Shown here in pieces: positions 23,812 through 35,751 of a stretch of DNA of 64,000 nt. The position numbers and the translations under genes are program-made. The first letter of the stretch is position 1; each line of letters opens with the position of its first letter. The notes under the pieces were generated by a model, which ran no database searches, was not told where the DNA came from, and saw nothing but the letters and a program-made list of their open reading frames with translations. The stretch is from positions 252,014,193-252,078,192 of the forward strand of contig CAKMRJ010005634.1 in NCBI GenBank assembly GCA_928212115.1, read 5' to 3'. Source of the DNA: Lactuca virosa. Taxonomy: Eukaryota > Streptophyta > Magnoliopsida > Asterales > Asteraceae.

Positions 23812-24736
23812 GAACCTCTGGAACTCTCCCTGTTTCGAGTACGGGTCCTCTGCTTTCAGTAGTACGGGCCCATACTACCTGCCACATCTACCCATACTTT
23901 CCACACGGATCGCCCCAGATTTCCTAAGTAGCTGCTCAACCATTCCCGATCACCAATCCTGATATACTTGGTTGCTACCCAGCGAATACTCTCCTCTATC
24001 AACATACTCTTCTGACCACAGACACCCCCCTAGGCTCTTCCTAGGTTCTCACTCTTCTTTGCCATCAGCTGCTGAAGAACTCCTTATGATGCCAGCCATC
24101 TACCTCCTGAATATCATCATATTCACTTAGTAGCTGACTCCCAGCATGAAGAGTTCCACAAAGCACAAAGCAAGCAGCGTTCGGGCATCGAATAATCTCC
24201 ACCAACACGTAAAACCACTCTAGGTTACAACTCTATTTGCACTACTTGCTCTCAAAAGGCATCACAGAACTCAGGATATCTCACCTCTCATGGTATCTAA
24301 TTACTCTTCTCAGCAGACTCCTCAAGGCTCATCTAGGTATCTCTCCTATATTACTCCTCTACTCAAAGCTCTCTCTAAAAGATTTCTGATATATACTCTT
24401 ACTCAACACATACTAAAGACACATAACAGAGAGCAACAACCCCCTAGGCTAAGGCATCACAAATCAGGCAACTCTAGCCATAATATATGAAATACCTATC
24501 CTATCTTGTAGCATGCATCACTAATATCTCAATAAGAACTCATAACACAAACAAATAAGTAAGGGTATTTTGGGAAATTATCGTTCGGGCTCTGGCTGAT
24601 TGTACACACTGCTCCAACTCGATTTCTCTTGAACTCTTTCTCGTTTTAGAAAAATTCATTTCTTTTGAAATTTTTTCTCAAATCCTCAATTTGAGTCCAG
24701 ATATATCCGAGGGTGCATCCGAATCCCTCAAACCAA

Positions 24737-24749
24737 GGCTCTGATACCA
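24737..24749 (-). other. primer binding site, tRNA-Met (pol-less gypsy)
   Basis: GGCTCTGATACCA on the plus strand, that is TGGTATCAGAGCC on the minus strand, three bases from the right LTR. It sets the element's orientation. Confidence 0.92.
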
Positions 24750-24752
24750 ACT

Positions 24753-26455
24753 TGTAACACCTTAAATTTCGAATAAAATTTTCATTTAAAATAGCATAAT
24801 TATCATAACACATATCACAAAAATCTCATGTATTTAATTTATAAAAACACAACTCCATAATTGATTGATTAATAATCCAGGATCCTCAAAACATAACTCT
24901 TTCTCTGGTGTGTACAATCTAGCCGATGCCCTCCCGCGATCCTGAGAAAAACCTGAAACACATAACACATAACACGGTAAGCACGAAGCTTAGTGAGTTC
25001 CCCAAAATACCACATTCAATACATTAGTCACTCGAGGATATAACTCTGTAAGACCCTCCGGTCAATATGTCTCAGTGGGACCCTCCAGTCCCACTACTCT
25101 TATGGACCCTCCGGTCCTAACTCTGTGGACCCTCCCGTCCTAACTCTGTAAGCTCTGAGTAATACACAACATAAATCACAAAGAAATAATGCAGGATATC
25201 ACAATACACAGATAAGCACATAATACATCTCAGTCACACACAAATACCACTCATGGTAAAGTATAGTGAGAAGACTCACCTCGAGGCACGCAAGCAATTA
25301 TCCCTGTACTCGAATCTCGAACTAGCCACCGCCTAACACATAGGGTAAATATTCTCTAATTAATACTCGATTCTCAACTCTAAGTAAACCAGAGGTTACT
25401 CTTTCTCTCTCTAACTCCGGAAGTGGGTAAAAGACCATTTTACCCTTCAATGGTCTCCATTACTCAGGTTTGACCAACTAGAAGTCAAACTCGAGTCAAC
25501 AGTCCTTGTTTGACCCGAATCGTCGAGTGAACTCATGCAACTCGTCGAGTCCCCTCTTTTCCTCAGAAGTCTCAAGAAAGTCCAGCTCATCTTGTCGAGT
25601 TCACCCCTAACTCGCCGAGGTATCGCATGATCAAACTCATCGGGACAAACCCTAACCGACTCGTCGAGTCAGGCCATGGACTCGGCGATTCCCTTCAGTA
25701 TGATTTCTCATTTAGATGTTTTAAGGCAGATCTACTACCCTAAACTCTAAATCTAGCCTCCCAATGCTCGACTGTCACGTAAAGCTTCAATATTTACGTT
25801 CATGCATGACATACTTGCTCCATAATGCCAATACAAGTTCTAACAAGGTTACATGCTCAAGGTCTTGTCTCTAACTCAATAAAGTTCGGGCCTTTGGGCT
25901 CACAAAGCCTCCTACAACTCAGATCTGAGGTTTCAACCTCAATCATGCTCAAAGATAACAATGACACCAAAAAGAATGGGAGAAACCCTAGAAACTCCCT
26001 AAACCAAAATCTTCATAAGTAAATGACCAAGTTCGCATCTTTTTACCTCCAACTGAAGCTAAACTCTGAAAAACCTCTAGATCCAAAGCCTCTTCTTGAA
26101 CCAAGCTTTGATGCTCCCCACTTCTCTTTCAACAATGCACTAAAATCCACAAGATCAGCCTCTTTCTCACTCTCTAGCTCAAATGGACGATTAGGGTTTC
26201 TCTCAAGGAAGGAGGGTGACTGGTGAGGTGAAAATGGGGATATAAGTTCCCTTATATAGGCCCCAACCCGGGGAAATTAGGGTTTCCCTGCCCAAAACCT
26301 ACTCGGCGAGTCGACTCTCTGACTCGTCGAGTCCATTCATTAATCCCACGTGGACACTCGACTCTACTCGACGAGTTGGACTCACAACTCGCCGAGTCAC
26401 TCCATAAATCTCAGATTAATCACACAATAATATACCTGAAAGTCCGGATGTTACA
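24753..26455 (-). repeat. 5' LTR of the pol-less gypsy-type element
   Basis: 1703 bp, TGTAACACC...GATGTTACA, uninterrupted. It contains palindrome clusters at 25517-25690 and 26295-26400 and a minus-strand TATATAAGG box at 26251-26260. Its match to the left LTR gives the element's age when aligned. Confidence 0.92.
26251..26400 (-). promoter_or_regulatory. U3 module: paired palindromes plus TATA box
   Basis: Minus strand: palindromes near 26385, 26360, 26320 and 26300 precede CCTATATAAGG (26251-26260). The first pair lies within about 100 bp of the LTR 5' end, as in the other gypsy LTRs here. Confidence 0.6.
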
Positions 26456-26460
26456 CCACT

Positions 26461-27368
26461 CTCACCCACCGCTTCCTTGACTGGTAGAGGGTTGTTAGCC
26501 GAACGGGTTTGACAGGACAATTAAATTCTCATTAAAATATAATGAAATACTAAGTAACTAAACACTTATAAATTCCTAATCTTAGTTACTTACGAAAATG
26601 TGAATTTGGTGCTAACCCATGAAATTGCACTTTGCACCTTGTTAAGTCGTTAGTGGAGCGTGTGTGGTTAACCGGCACACTAATCAGGGACTGATAGTGC
26701 GTGGCAAAGGGTAGCTTGATGTTAATCATAGATCAATGGAGAGTGTGTGGTTAACCGCCACATTGATTAGGTGGTTTTAACATTGGGTGTATCAAACGAA
26801 TTTGCATGGTTATTCACACCTTGTTTATGATCCTCGACATCCCAGTCACAAACTTGAAGGGCATAATCGAGATTTAAATATGCCATTGAAAAGTTCAATG
26901 AATCTCAAAGGATCTAGGAATTTCAATCCATTTAAAACTTAATAATCAATTTCGTTTTTCATGGTGGAAATTGGTAAATCGTCATTTACCTACCTTCAAA
27001 TATTTTCCAATTTGGATTATGACATCCCTCTTCCGAATTGTAAAGTATTGTGTTGGGTCCTATCCTTAATATTTCATGTTGGGTGTTATATTAAGGACTA
27101 AAATCAACTAAACTTGAATTTCTCCCTCATAAATATCTAAGTTCAGGCAACTATGTTCTTCCCGAATCTTTTGAAAAAAAAAACTTTCTTTATAAAGATG
27201 ATTTTCCACAAGGCGATCAAGGTCAGAGATTAATCCCTTCTTCGTGCTATAGTGGAACTTCACTTCCTCCACCTCCTCCAATAATTCTCCCTAACCTACA
27301 AGTTCAAGGTCACTCAAGCCCTACTTGCAATGAAACAACAAGATGGAAGGCCTGTGTGAACTCACGTC
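26461..27368 (+). other. Copia A leader, second part
   Basis: Resumes at CTCACCCACCGC, matching 7146 onward in copy 2, through the ATTATGACATCCCTCTTCC segment and the pre-gag region. From about 27100 it departs from the family and gag residues are not readable until 27369. Confidence 0.8.
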
Positions 27369-27881
27369 TTGGAGATGAAGTCACATATTGACAGGCTGAG
27401 AGTATTGGGTATCATTGTCTCGAGGAAGTTGGATGTTGACTGGGTTCTTCAATCACTTCCCGAGTCATATAGTGAGTTCATTAAGGACTACTATGTGACA
27501 GACCACGACATGACCCTTATTGATCATACCTATTTGCTTGTTGCTACCGAATCAAGAATGATTTGGCGCACTGGAAAAGAAAATTTGATTGGAAGATCTA
27601 CTTCTCAAACTTCCATGGAAAATGACAATGGTAACATTGGAAGTCCAGAAAAGATTTCTCTTCCCAATGGAAAGGGATCGGCCAAGGTCAAGTCATTTGA
27701 CAAAATGGTAAAGAGAAAGGCTAAGTCTGAGATAGTCCCGTGTACCATTCCTAAAGAGTCTGTATGTTTCTATTGCCAAGAGAAGAAGCATTGGTTGCGA
27801 AGCTGCCATAATTACCTGAAAGATCCAAGGATGGTAAAGTCAGAATATTTGACTCTGCTTCAGGTAAAATCCACTTTCTAA
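27369..27881 (+). pseudogene. copia gag, C-terminal half (Copia A)
   Basis: 170 residues: a gag segment (MEMKSHIDRLRVLGI, VLQSLPESYSEFIKDYYV), a basic linker, and an intact zinc knuckle CFYCQEKKHWLRSC near residue 135. It diverges well beyond the other copies, so it is a different gag subfamily or a long-decayed copy. The N-terminal half of gag and the following protease motif are not readable. Confidence 0.75.
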
Positions 27882-30800
27882 CTCTATTAAGTTCTTATTT
27901 GGAGATTCTTAATACATGATGTAATGTAATTACATTTTGTTTTGAAGAATCGAAGAAATGAAAGGAAGCTTAAAGGAAGAGTATACTGAGTGTGATCGCA
28001 AAGAGATGGATTTCGATCGCATGATTCGATGATCAGGCTTGTGAGCTACTGCTTAAGATTTACGATAGATTGCTTAGGAATAGATAACAACATATTTTGA
28101 CTTGTATTTGCGTTGTAAGGATAAGTTTTCCGTAATTTTTATAAATAAAGAAAATTTTTGAAATTTATCTTATTTTAAATTTCCTTACAATGACATTTGT
28201 GAAAAATTGTTGCTTATATGTTTCCATTGATAGCAATATTGGAATATGAATTTGATTCTTTCGTTTGTGGTAGTGTCAAAATTTACCGAATAAGGAAAAA
28301 TTCACATCAACCAAGTTTCAATTGGATAGAAACTTGGAATCATGCAACTTGTGTTGTGTGATGAATGAGAACCTTCATCTTTGGGAAATAAAGACTAATT
28401 CCTTGTTCACATGAATATGTGAGTCAAGCGAAGGACTAGGGGATTAGGTACATTGGGTGTGCGCTGGTCAAGTCCACCACAAAGAGCGATAAGACTATTC
28501 GTCATAATTTACTAAAGTTCAGTAAATATGGTTATGCTTACAAGTTTAAGTATAATTCTGAACCATTGGAAAATTTTCAATGTTTGGCAGAACGAATGAA
28601 AAGAATCAAATTAGGCAGAAAGATGGAAGTTTCTTCAATCTGAAAAGATGGGAGAGTACTTGAGTATCGTGTTTTATGATCATCTTAATGATTATGAAAA
28701 CCATGTCACAATTGATCCTCTAAAGATATCTTAGTGCATTTGTATGGCTAAGAAGAGGAATCGTGAATTGTTGAAATGGTTAAGTCTTAGAGTTCTACTC
28801 CAAGCTTGTGCCTTGAGTGACACTAAATTAAGAAGGTTTATAACACTCATCAAATGTAGAGTAACATGTTTCTTACTCTTGTACATTTTAAATTGGTAAG
28901 TTATGATGTCTTGGTAAGGACAAAGACCAAATAAGACCAATTGTGTGAAGTGTCTTTCTTGATAAGAAACCGCACTAACTCTTGAATATTTGTTTGTCAA
29001 GGAATGGTTCTTGACAAAAGAATCTTATATGTCAAGAGGTCAGTGGGAGTCTTAATGATCTTGAAAGTTTCTAGAACTAATCAAGAGTAAACCTATTGCT
29101 AATCACTAGCACACGACTTGAGGTTTGTAACCTATCGTGTTGACATATTCTTGTTTCTGTGCCTATTCCAGTTAATTTGATTGTGCATGTGAGTTCTATG
29201 AGTTCTCAATTGTTTGCATAACAACCTGGAAGCAATGGTAGGCCCTTGAGCTGCCAGGTGGCAAGAAATTAAGATAGAAAAAGTTCAGTCCATATGTGTT
29301 TGGATTTGTCACTAACCTTGTCTTTTTTATTATGGTTTGACAAATTCACATGGATAGGAACACATACACCATAAAATCTAAGTGTCATAAGGTTTCTCTC
29401 CGATTCATGAAAATGATGGTGAGGAAACGCTTTCACTAAATAGATTTTAAGGAGATAACAGTTGTGTTATTTGCATTCTCAAATTTCATTATGATTACGA
29501 CATCCCTTTTCATAATTCGAATTGTGAGGAATGACAAAAAGTATAAATATTTCAGACTTATGGCTGTAAGTTCTAAAATTATTAATACACACATGTGAGC
29601 TATCAAAAGAAAGGTGTATGATTTTGAGTAGCCTAGATAAAGTCTTATCGAAGCATCTCGTATCAGAAATCTGTACTTTAGTAATGAAAGTCAATGAGTA
29701 TTGATTTCTAGAAGTCCAGCTGATTTTTGAGTATATGTCAAAGCTAGTGGGAGCATAAGTGTTACGCTAGTAAGATAATAATTATTATGCTAGTGGGAGC
29801 ATAATTATTATGGTAAGTGTTGAAAGTTAGCAATGTTAATTATAGAAACCAAAGGTTTCAATTCGCAAAGTTGCAGGGTTTGAAAAGTTGTTTTGCTATA
29901 ATTAAGGGAGAGGAATTTATACTTCATTTCAAATCTAAAAGATTAGATTGTGATATTTTAATCAAATTTAGTCATACTTCAAGATGTGTTAATTGCGTTT
30001 TCAAAATTCAATTATGATTACGACATCCCTATTCATATTTCGAATTGTGAGAACATGGCAATTAGAAATATTATAGCAAAAGGCATATGTCTTTGTGTTA
30101 GACATTATGAATCGTATCCCATATGCTTCGGGTATAGGATCGATTGCATATTCTATAATATTCTCGTGTTCTAATTTTCCAAATGCCTAGGGCATTAAGA
30201 GGGAAAAAGGAATAAAACTGGATATGACTAAAGTGGTTAAACAACTGTTAAGGACAATCTAAGGTTCGCCAAGGATTGGTCGCTTAAGGACAGTTAGAAG
30301 TATAGTAATGGATGGACCATATTGACATTATTATGAATAGACAGGAGTTTATTAATAATGAGTTGTTTATGGCAAATATGGAATGTTTCCATATTGGGGG
30401 TTGAAGAATAGATGAGTAAGTTAGAAACTTTTAATGCAGGAAGGATGTTTAAAGGAATGTACTTTGAGTTTGAGACTTCATTTCCATGGAATTGTCTTGT
30501 AACAATCTCCAAAGGAATACTTTGTAATATCGTTGGTCAAGTCTCCGTGACTTTTGGTACCTACAGATTACAAAGGAATCATTGCATGATAGTTTAGAAT
30601 CTAACACATTCTGGCAGTGACAAGAATTTGGAATTCTTACACTGGTGATAAATATTTGGAATTGTGAAATGAGTTTCATTGAAGATGTGTTCAATTGATC
30701 TATTTCACAAAGTCAGGACCATAGACAAACATAGTGTGCATGCTTGGAGCATGGAATAACTATTGTTTTAATTCAAGTATTAAGTTGATAAATCGAAACA

Positions 30801-31044
30801 TTATACAATGAATAATGAGTAATCAATATGGCACTCAAAGGTTTTTGGGGCCATATAGGATTAGTATTATTCTTGTTTTTCACTTTGCATGTTTTAACGT
30901 AGGTTATTCAAACCATCCATAATCAATCTTACTTTGGAAGTAGGTATTGAGGCAAGACTGTCATGAATGGGTTTGTGTTTTGTCTAGGTGTTTTAGACAT
31001 AGCTGCAATGTTCATGAGTACTCCTGGAATAAGATTTGAGTACT
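27882..31044 (+). pseudogene. eroded copia pol and 3' UTR (Copia A)
   Basis: No long frame, but islands of copia pol remain in the expected order: a match to the RT segment reading VYVKASGSIS near 29720-29760, and a match to the RT/RNase H boundary (reading close to RIPYASGIGSI) near 30110-30160. The 3' UTR is recognisable from about 30880. Two segments (29486-29530, 30008-30052) repeat a piece of the element's own leader (near 27016). No catalytic motif survives. Confidence 0.65.
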
Positions 31045-31356
31045 TGATGAAGTATTGAATCAAGTAATGAATGTAAAATCAGAGTTACGAGAGTTAAGAA
31101 CACCGAGAGTAAATAATATTTGGTTTTAGCTCTATTATGCTTCAAGTTTACAAAGAGATTACAGATAAGACCGACTCCCCAAAAACCTTATCTATCTCTA
31201 AGTAACTCTCCTATTTATAGGAGAACTATGAAGCATACAAAAAATACTAAGGCATTGCATTAGGCTTCAACATAAAAGTACCTTAGTAAATACATAACTA
31301 ACGAAAACAACTATTACACAGACTTCAACATATTACAATATAAATTCGACCTTACA
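31045..31356 (-). repeat. Copia B 3' LTR
   Basis: 312 bp, TGATGAAGTATTG...CGACCTTACA. On the minus strand it begins directly after the purine run. It contains TCCTATTTATAGGAG, a short inverted repeat around the likely TATA box. Confidence 0.9.
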
Positions 31357-31369
31357 ATATCCCCCTTTG
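31357..31369 (-). other. polypurine tract (Copia B)
   Basis: ATATCCCCCTTTG on the plus strand, a purine-rich CAAAGGGGGATAT on the minus strand, abutting the LTR. It primes plus-strand DNA. Confidence 0.8.
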
Positions 31370-31423
31370 TAGTAATGTCAAACTTCTCAATTGGTGAGAA
31401 TCTGTGCAGCAAAATGCATCATC

Positions 31424-31813
31424 CTACGAGTCTCGGTATACCAGCTCATCACCTTCTTTAGCTGCTTTATCACCATCATTGTTCTTTTTGCAGTTATTCA
31501 TACGAACAATGAAATTCGTATATTGAGCTGTCGTATATCTTTCCACTTCATTTGCTTGAAACAGAAATCTTTTCGCTTTCCCATTCTTATCTTTTCCAGC
31601 AAAGACCAATCCCAAAGGCTTTAAACAAATCTCCCCATCAGCATATTTCTTCAGTTCTGCTTGAGTCTTCGTCACATCCATAGCCACTTTCACTTCCTTC
31701 CCAAGTACAGTTGACAATTCAACATCATCAAAGGTTAGATTAAATGTTTCTTCCACTTGGCGTGTTCGTTTATTCAAAAATCGATATGCAACCGAATTAT
31801 GAGAATAGCCCAA
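31424..31813 (-). pseudogene. Copia B: integrase C-terminus and unrecognised terminal domain
   Basis: 129 residues. The first 40 (MGYSHNSVAYRFLNKRT, VEETFNLTFDD) are the usual stretch after copia integrase. The next 85 (KPLGLVFAGKDKNGKAKRF, NEVERYTTAQYTNFIVRMNNC) are charged and match no RT or RNase H motif I know. The frame stops 55 bp from the polypurine tract, so this is the real end of the element's coding region. Either RT was deleted and this is the family's native C-terminus, or it is a captured domain. Confidence 0.7.
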
Positions 31814-31819
31814 GAAAAT

Positions 31820-32476
31820 TCATTCATCAGCTTTGGACTGAAATTTCGAAAGATTATGCTTGACATTCATGATAAAACACCTACAACCAAAAAGATAAAA
31901 GAATTTGACATTAGGTTTTCGGTTATTGAGAATTTCATAAGGAGTAATGTTAAAACGACGATGAATAAACGATCTGTTTTGAGTAAAACATGTAATGGAA
32001 ACAGCTTCAGCCCAAAGATATTGAGGAAGATTCGCATATGTAAGCATTGTTCGCGTTGCTTCACAAAGAGAAGGATTTCTTCTCTCAACCACACCATTCT
32101 GTTGAGGTGTATATGGTGAAGATAAATTATGCGAAATCCCTTGATCAACTAAAAACGAATCAAGAAAGTTATTCTTAAAATCGGAACAATTGTCGCTTTT
32201 GATTTTTCGAACTTTCTTCTTTAAGCTGATCTCTATTTTCTTGATAAATTCGATCATTACTTGAGCAACCTCAGATTTTAACCTGAGAAAATAAACCCAA
32301 GTAAACCTTGAAAAATCATCAACTATAACTAAAATGTATCGTTTCTTGTTGAGTGTCTCAACAGTCGATGGTCCACATAAGTCAATGTGAAGTAATTCCA
32401 ACGGTTCAACAATCTTTGAATCAATAACCATAGGATGGCCTTTGCGATGTTGTTTCCTTGTTCGCGGGCTGCACAT
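31820..32476 (-). pseudogene. Copia B integrase core
   Basis: 218 residues. The three acidic positions are present: LLHIDLCGPS, KSDNCSDFKN and NGVVERRN. Flanks (YILVIVDDFSRFTWVYFL, TMLTYANLPQYLWAEAV) are typical of copia integrase. A stop separates it from the preceding domain and from the tail at 31813. It would insert the cDNA into the host genome; here it survives only as a broken frame. Confidence 0.88.
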
Positions 32477-33013
32477 AAAGTATCATTATCAAATTTTAAC
32501 ACAGGCAAACCTCGGACAAGATCATCAACTACCAATTTGTTGATTCGAAAATTCAAGTGAGAAAGGCGTCGATGCCAAAGCCAGCTAACATCAGCTGAGG
32601 CTTTCGAGATTAAACACAGAGGGTTTTCCAATGATTGGTTTGATATCGAGAGTAAACATTTCGACATGTCGTTTGGATTTGAGCAAAACTTCATTAGTGT
32701 CTACATTCGAAATGATGCTTCCTGCTTCGTTAAACACCACTTGATTTCCAGTACCCACAACAAGTTGTGAAACACTTATCAAGTTATGTTGAAGACCTTC
32801 GACATATGCAACTCTCTTAACAGTAAACTTCCCATTCGTGACTTTGCCATATCCTTTCACCTGACACTTGTGGTTGTTTCCAAATTTAACTACTCCTGCA
32901 TTCTCCAAACTTCGATAATCACGCAAATCCTCCTTCTTTCCAGTCATGTGACAAGAGCAACCACTATCAATGTACCATTTATCATCATATTGCTCGTCAC
33001 ATAAAACCTGCAA
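32477..33013 (-). pseudogene. Copia B protease and gag-pre-integrase
   Basis: Frame 32591-33013 has the aspartic protease motif KWYIDSGCSCHMTG near residue 14 and the following glycine-rich region (GLQHNLISVSQL). Frame 32329-32694 continues with the gag-pre-integrase signature LWHRRLSHLNFRINKLV. The frames overlap with a shift near 32600. The zinc-binding HHCC part is only partly readable. Confidence 0.85.
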
Positions 33014-33172
33014 TTAATAAAAGAATTTAGGTACCTAAGGCTGTTTGGATCCTTGGTTATTAGCTTTGAAAACCGAGTGAAATGAAGAACCTAAAACCCA
33101 ATTACGAACTTTTGATTTGAAAGTATCAATTAAGTTGACATCATTAGGTAAAGGAGCAGAAATATAAGTTTT

Positions 33173-34554
33173 CTAAGGTTTAGGTTTGTCACTGACATTC
33201 ACCTTTTTGTTCTCAGTTTGTTTTTCAACAGGTCTATCTTTCGAAACTGGTTTCCATGTTTTCGCAGGAATGTTTGATTCTTTGGAAGAGGAACTTTCGT
33301 TTGAAGAATCATTCAAATATTTCTCATAACCTTCACGAATTTGTTGTTGGGAAGACTTGTGAGATTGAAACATCTTTCCTTGTCCTTCAAGCCAATGGTC
33401 GATATTCTTCACATTTGAGGAACCCTTTGTCTATGAAACTTTCGAATTCTGTTTCCCAGAAGGATTTGGAAAATTGGGTTTTTGTGGAATGAAATCAACA
33501 TTAGATTTAGGACGAAATTTTTCAAATTGTCGAGTTTTAACACTGTTTTCGACATTTGTGTTACGTAAAAATCGATTTTGAAAATTTTTTGATTGAGTTG
33601 GTCGAGGATTATGTTTCAAATGTTGATTTTGAGAAAATCTTGGTTGTGAATGAGGAGAAAATCGATTTGTGAAATTTTGATTTTGAAATTGCTGTGACGA
33701 ATGATTGACATTTTTCGAAAATGATGTAGTGGGTTGAGTTTTATGTTTCGAAAATTTAACATGTGAACGTGATTCAGACAATGATTGATTCATTTGCGCG
33801 GGATTTTTCTGATTGTCTGAATTGAACGATGTTTTTGTTGTACCTGATTTGAACTTTGTCTTTTCAGATGTTTTCTTTGTCAATCCGTTTTGTTTCTTTC
33901 GAGACTCAACGTTTTGCCAGAAAAGCTTCTTTCATGCTTGTCTTTTTGAAATTTCATTATCGTTCGAAAATTTGTCAATTTGATCTTTAAATTCTTTTGA
34001 ATTGATTTTGACAACTTGTTTAGTTTGCTCCTCACTTTGTTTTGAAATTTCGTTTGAAACTTTTTGTTTTTCCATCCATTTTCTTTGAGGTTTTTGTCTT
34101 TGAAAAACACCCGAATTCTTTGTTAGATTATTTTCAACAGTATTTTGGTTTGAAAAGAATCCTTCACTGATGTGTTCTTGTTATCTTCTTCAACCATTTT
34201 GTTGAACTCCGGTTTAATGTTTTCGACATTTCCTTTTGTCACAAACACTTGATTTGGAAAAACAACATCATCTAAGCATTTGAAGTTCGGATACACCACT
34301 TGATTAGTTTCGAGATAATGAGCACCCTTTTTAGTCATCACTTTGTCGAATTTTTCAATGTCACCATACACCTGATCAACAACAATTCGTGGAATTGTTG
34401 TTTCTTTCGAATCTTTACTTGTTGATGGTGGTTTGTTCGAAACTTCATCATCATTTTCATCATCACTACTATCAGTTTGACTATCTCTGACACTCACATG
34501 ATCGGAATCAAAAACTTTCGAAGTTGAGGGTTTGTTAGTGCCAATCTTAACCAA
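33173..34554 (-). pseudogene. Copia B long linker, low complexity
   Basis: Four minus-strand frames (33173-33412, 33431-33883, 33880-34110, 34123-34554) rich in Lys, Asn, Ser, Gln and Phe, with no domain I recognise. One has a repetitive Phe/Asn/Gln pattern (QFQNQNFTNRFSPHSQPRF). Together they form an unusually long, basic, disordered region between gag and protease. Frame breaks separate the pieces. Confidence 0.65.
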
Positions 34555-35744
34555 TGAATCATTACACTTTTTTTTCCTTTAGACTTAGATGCAACATTAA
34601 TGATAGGCAACTGAGAACAATCAACATCCTCAAAATCACTAATTTCGCTAATATTATCAGAATTATTTTCAATATCAGCAAAATTAAATTGAGAATCAGA
34701 TGTCGAATTCTCAGTTCTTTTCGAGATTTTAGTTTGTTCATTTTTGGTCAAGGTATCATTTACAATATCAGCCAATTCCTTTGCATCAAGATATTTGTCA
34801 ATTTTCACAATTCCATAAGCATATTTATCATCAGGAATTTTATCAAATTCTGCAATTGTTTTCTCACAATCATAAGAAATGTTATCAACCTTCTCTCTCT
34901 CGTAAGCTAAAAAAGGTAATAACTTTCTATGTTGTTGCTTGCTTATATCAGAAGAATGATGTAAAGCAGTTAATTTCGCATAAAGTCTTTTTGCGGAATT
35001 ACAATAAATGTTCCTTTGTGCTAAGAGCATTTTGACTTCACTACTTAAAGAGTCCCTATCACACATGATATTTGTAATTTGTAACTCTAAACTTTCTATT
35101 TTTATTTTCTTGAAATCTAACTTCTTCTGAACCTCTAGCAACTGAGAAGTTGATTTCTTAGCTTCGTTACTAGCAGAGATAACCAAAGTATCAAAATAAG
35201 CAACAGTATCATCAAAAGCAATTAGTTCAGAATAATATGCACTTAAAGGAAAATTAAAAGATTTAGGAATAGAACGTACCTTTGTTGTCATTGGTGATTT
35301 ATCTCCTCCTTTGGTCATGAAACAACGACCAGTCACCTCTTCATCACTTTCTTCCTCATATTTTGCATACATGGCACCATGCATAGGATTACGCATTTCC
35401 TCATCATCTGAACCGGACGACAAAATTTGGTAAGTTCCTTCATCATCATCCTCACCCTTCGCCACCAGAGAAAGTCCTTTCGCTTTTGCACGAACCGCTT
35501 CTAAACAGTCCACATAGTATGCTTCGTCCTTGACTTTATTCTTCTTTTCGTCTTTCTTTAGAAGCATACAGTCACTCGCCATATGATTAGCTCCATGAAA
35601 GTGGTGGCAATCAATTCCCGAATCTCCTTTAAGTTTCTTCTCAGCTTTGGATTCATCAGTCTTTACTTCATTTTTCTCAAACTTTTTCTTTTCCTCACCA
35701 ACTGACTTTTTAACGAAACTTGCTTTGGCATTACCTTGTTTCAT
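34494..35744 (-). pseudogene. Copia B gag C-terminus with coiled coil
   Basis: 416 residues. Near residue 46 is a zinc-knuckle relic, CHHFHGANHMASDC, in which the second Cys of CX2CX4HX4C is Phe. An acidic stretch follows, then a heptad-like, Leu/Lys-rich segment (residues about 190-290; LLEVQKKLDFKKIKIESLEL) likely to form a coiled coil. A second acidic Ser/Asp region closes it. Such a long coiled-coil insert is unusual for copia gag. Confidence 0.75.
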
Positions 35745-35751
35745 CTTTGGA

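Larger units (their letters stand above)
19778..24752 (-). other. interior of pol-less gypsy-type element
   Basis: No coding domain could be recognised on either strand; open frames are short or repeat-derived. Beside the left LTR the minus strand reads AAGTGGGGGAGAAT, a polypurine tract. The 5' end (minus, about 23820-24752) resembles the leader of the gypsy at 60435-61340, including a GTAGTATGGGCCCGTACTAC motif. The interior also holds a solo copia LTR (20228-20549) and two minisatellites. Frame decay is too strong to tell whether pol was once present. Confidence 0.75.
15874..26455 (-). mobile_element. gypsy-type large LTR element without pol, TSD CCACT
   Basis: Flanked by CCACT at 15869-15873 and 26456-26460 inside the Copia A leader. 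LTRs are at 15874-19777 (with a nested solo LTR) and 24753-26455; after removing the nested insertion and its duplication both are 1703 bp. The primer site lies beside the right LTR and the polypurine tract beside the left, so it reads on the minus strand. The 5-kb interior has no recognisable gag, protease, RT or integrase, as in a LARD. Confidence 0.9.
9947..31044 (+). mobile_element. Copia A: decayed copia element with nested insertions
   Basis: The pieces 9947-10602, 14748-15873 and 26461-31044 read as one element once the nested insertions and their target duplications are removed: LTR, degenerate primer site, leader, gag remnant, eroded pol and 3' UTR. The 3' UTR (30880-31044) matches copy 1 at 4861-4990. 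Its 3' LTR is not seen because Copia B begins at 31045. It is more diverged than copies 1 and 2, so older. Confidence 0.82.

Noticed and set aside
28731..30694. Several 60-90 codon ORFs on both strands
   Set aside because: Chance frames in eroded, AT-rich copia pol; no consistent domain.
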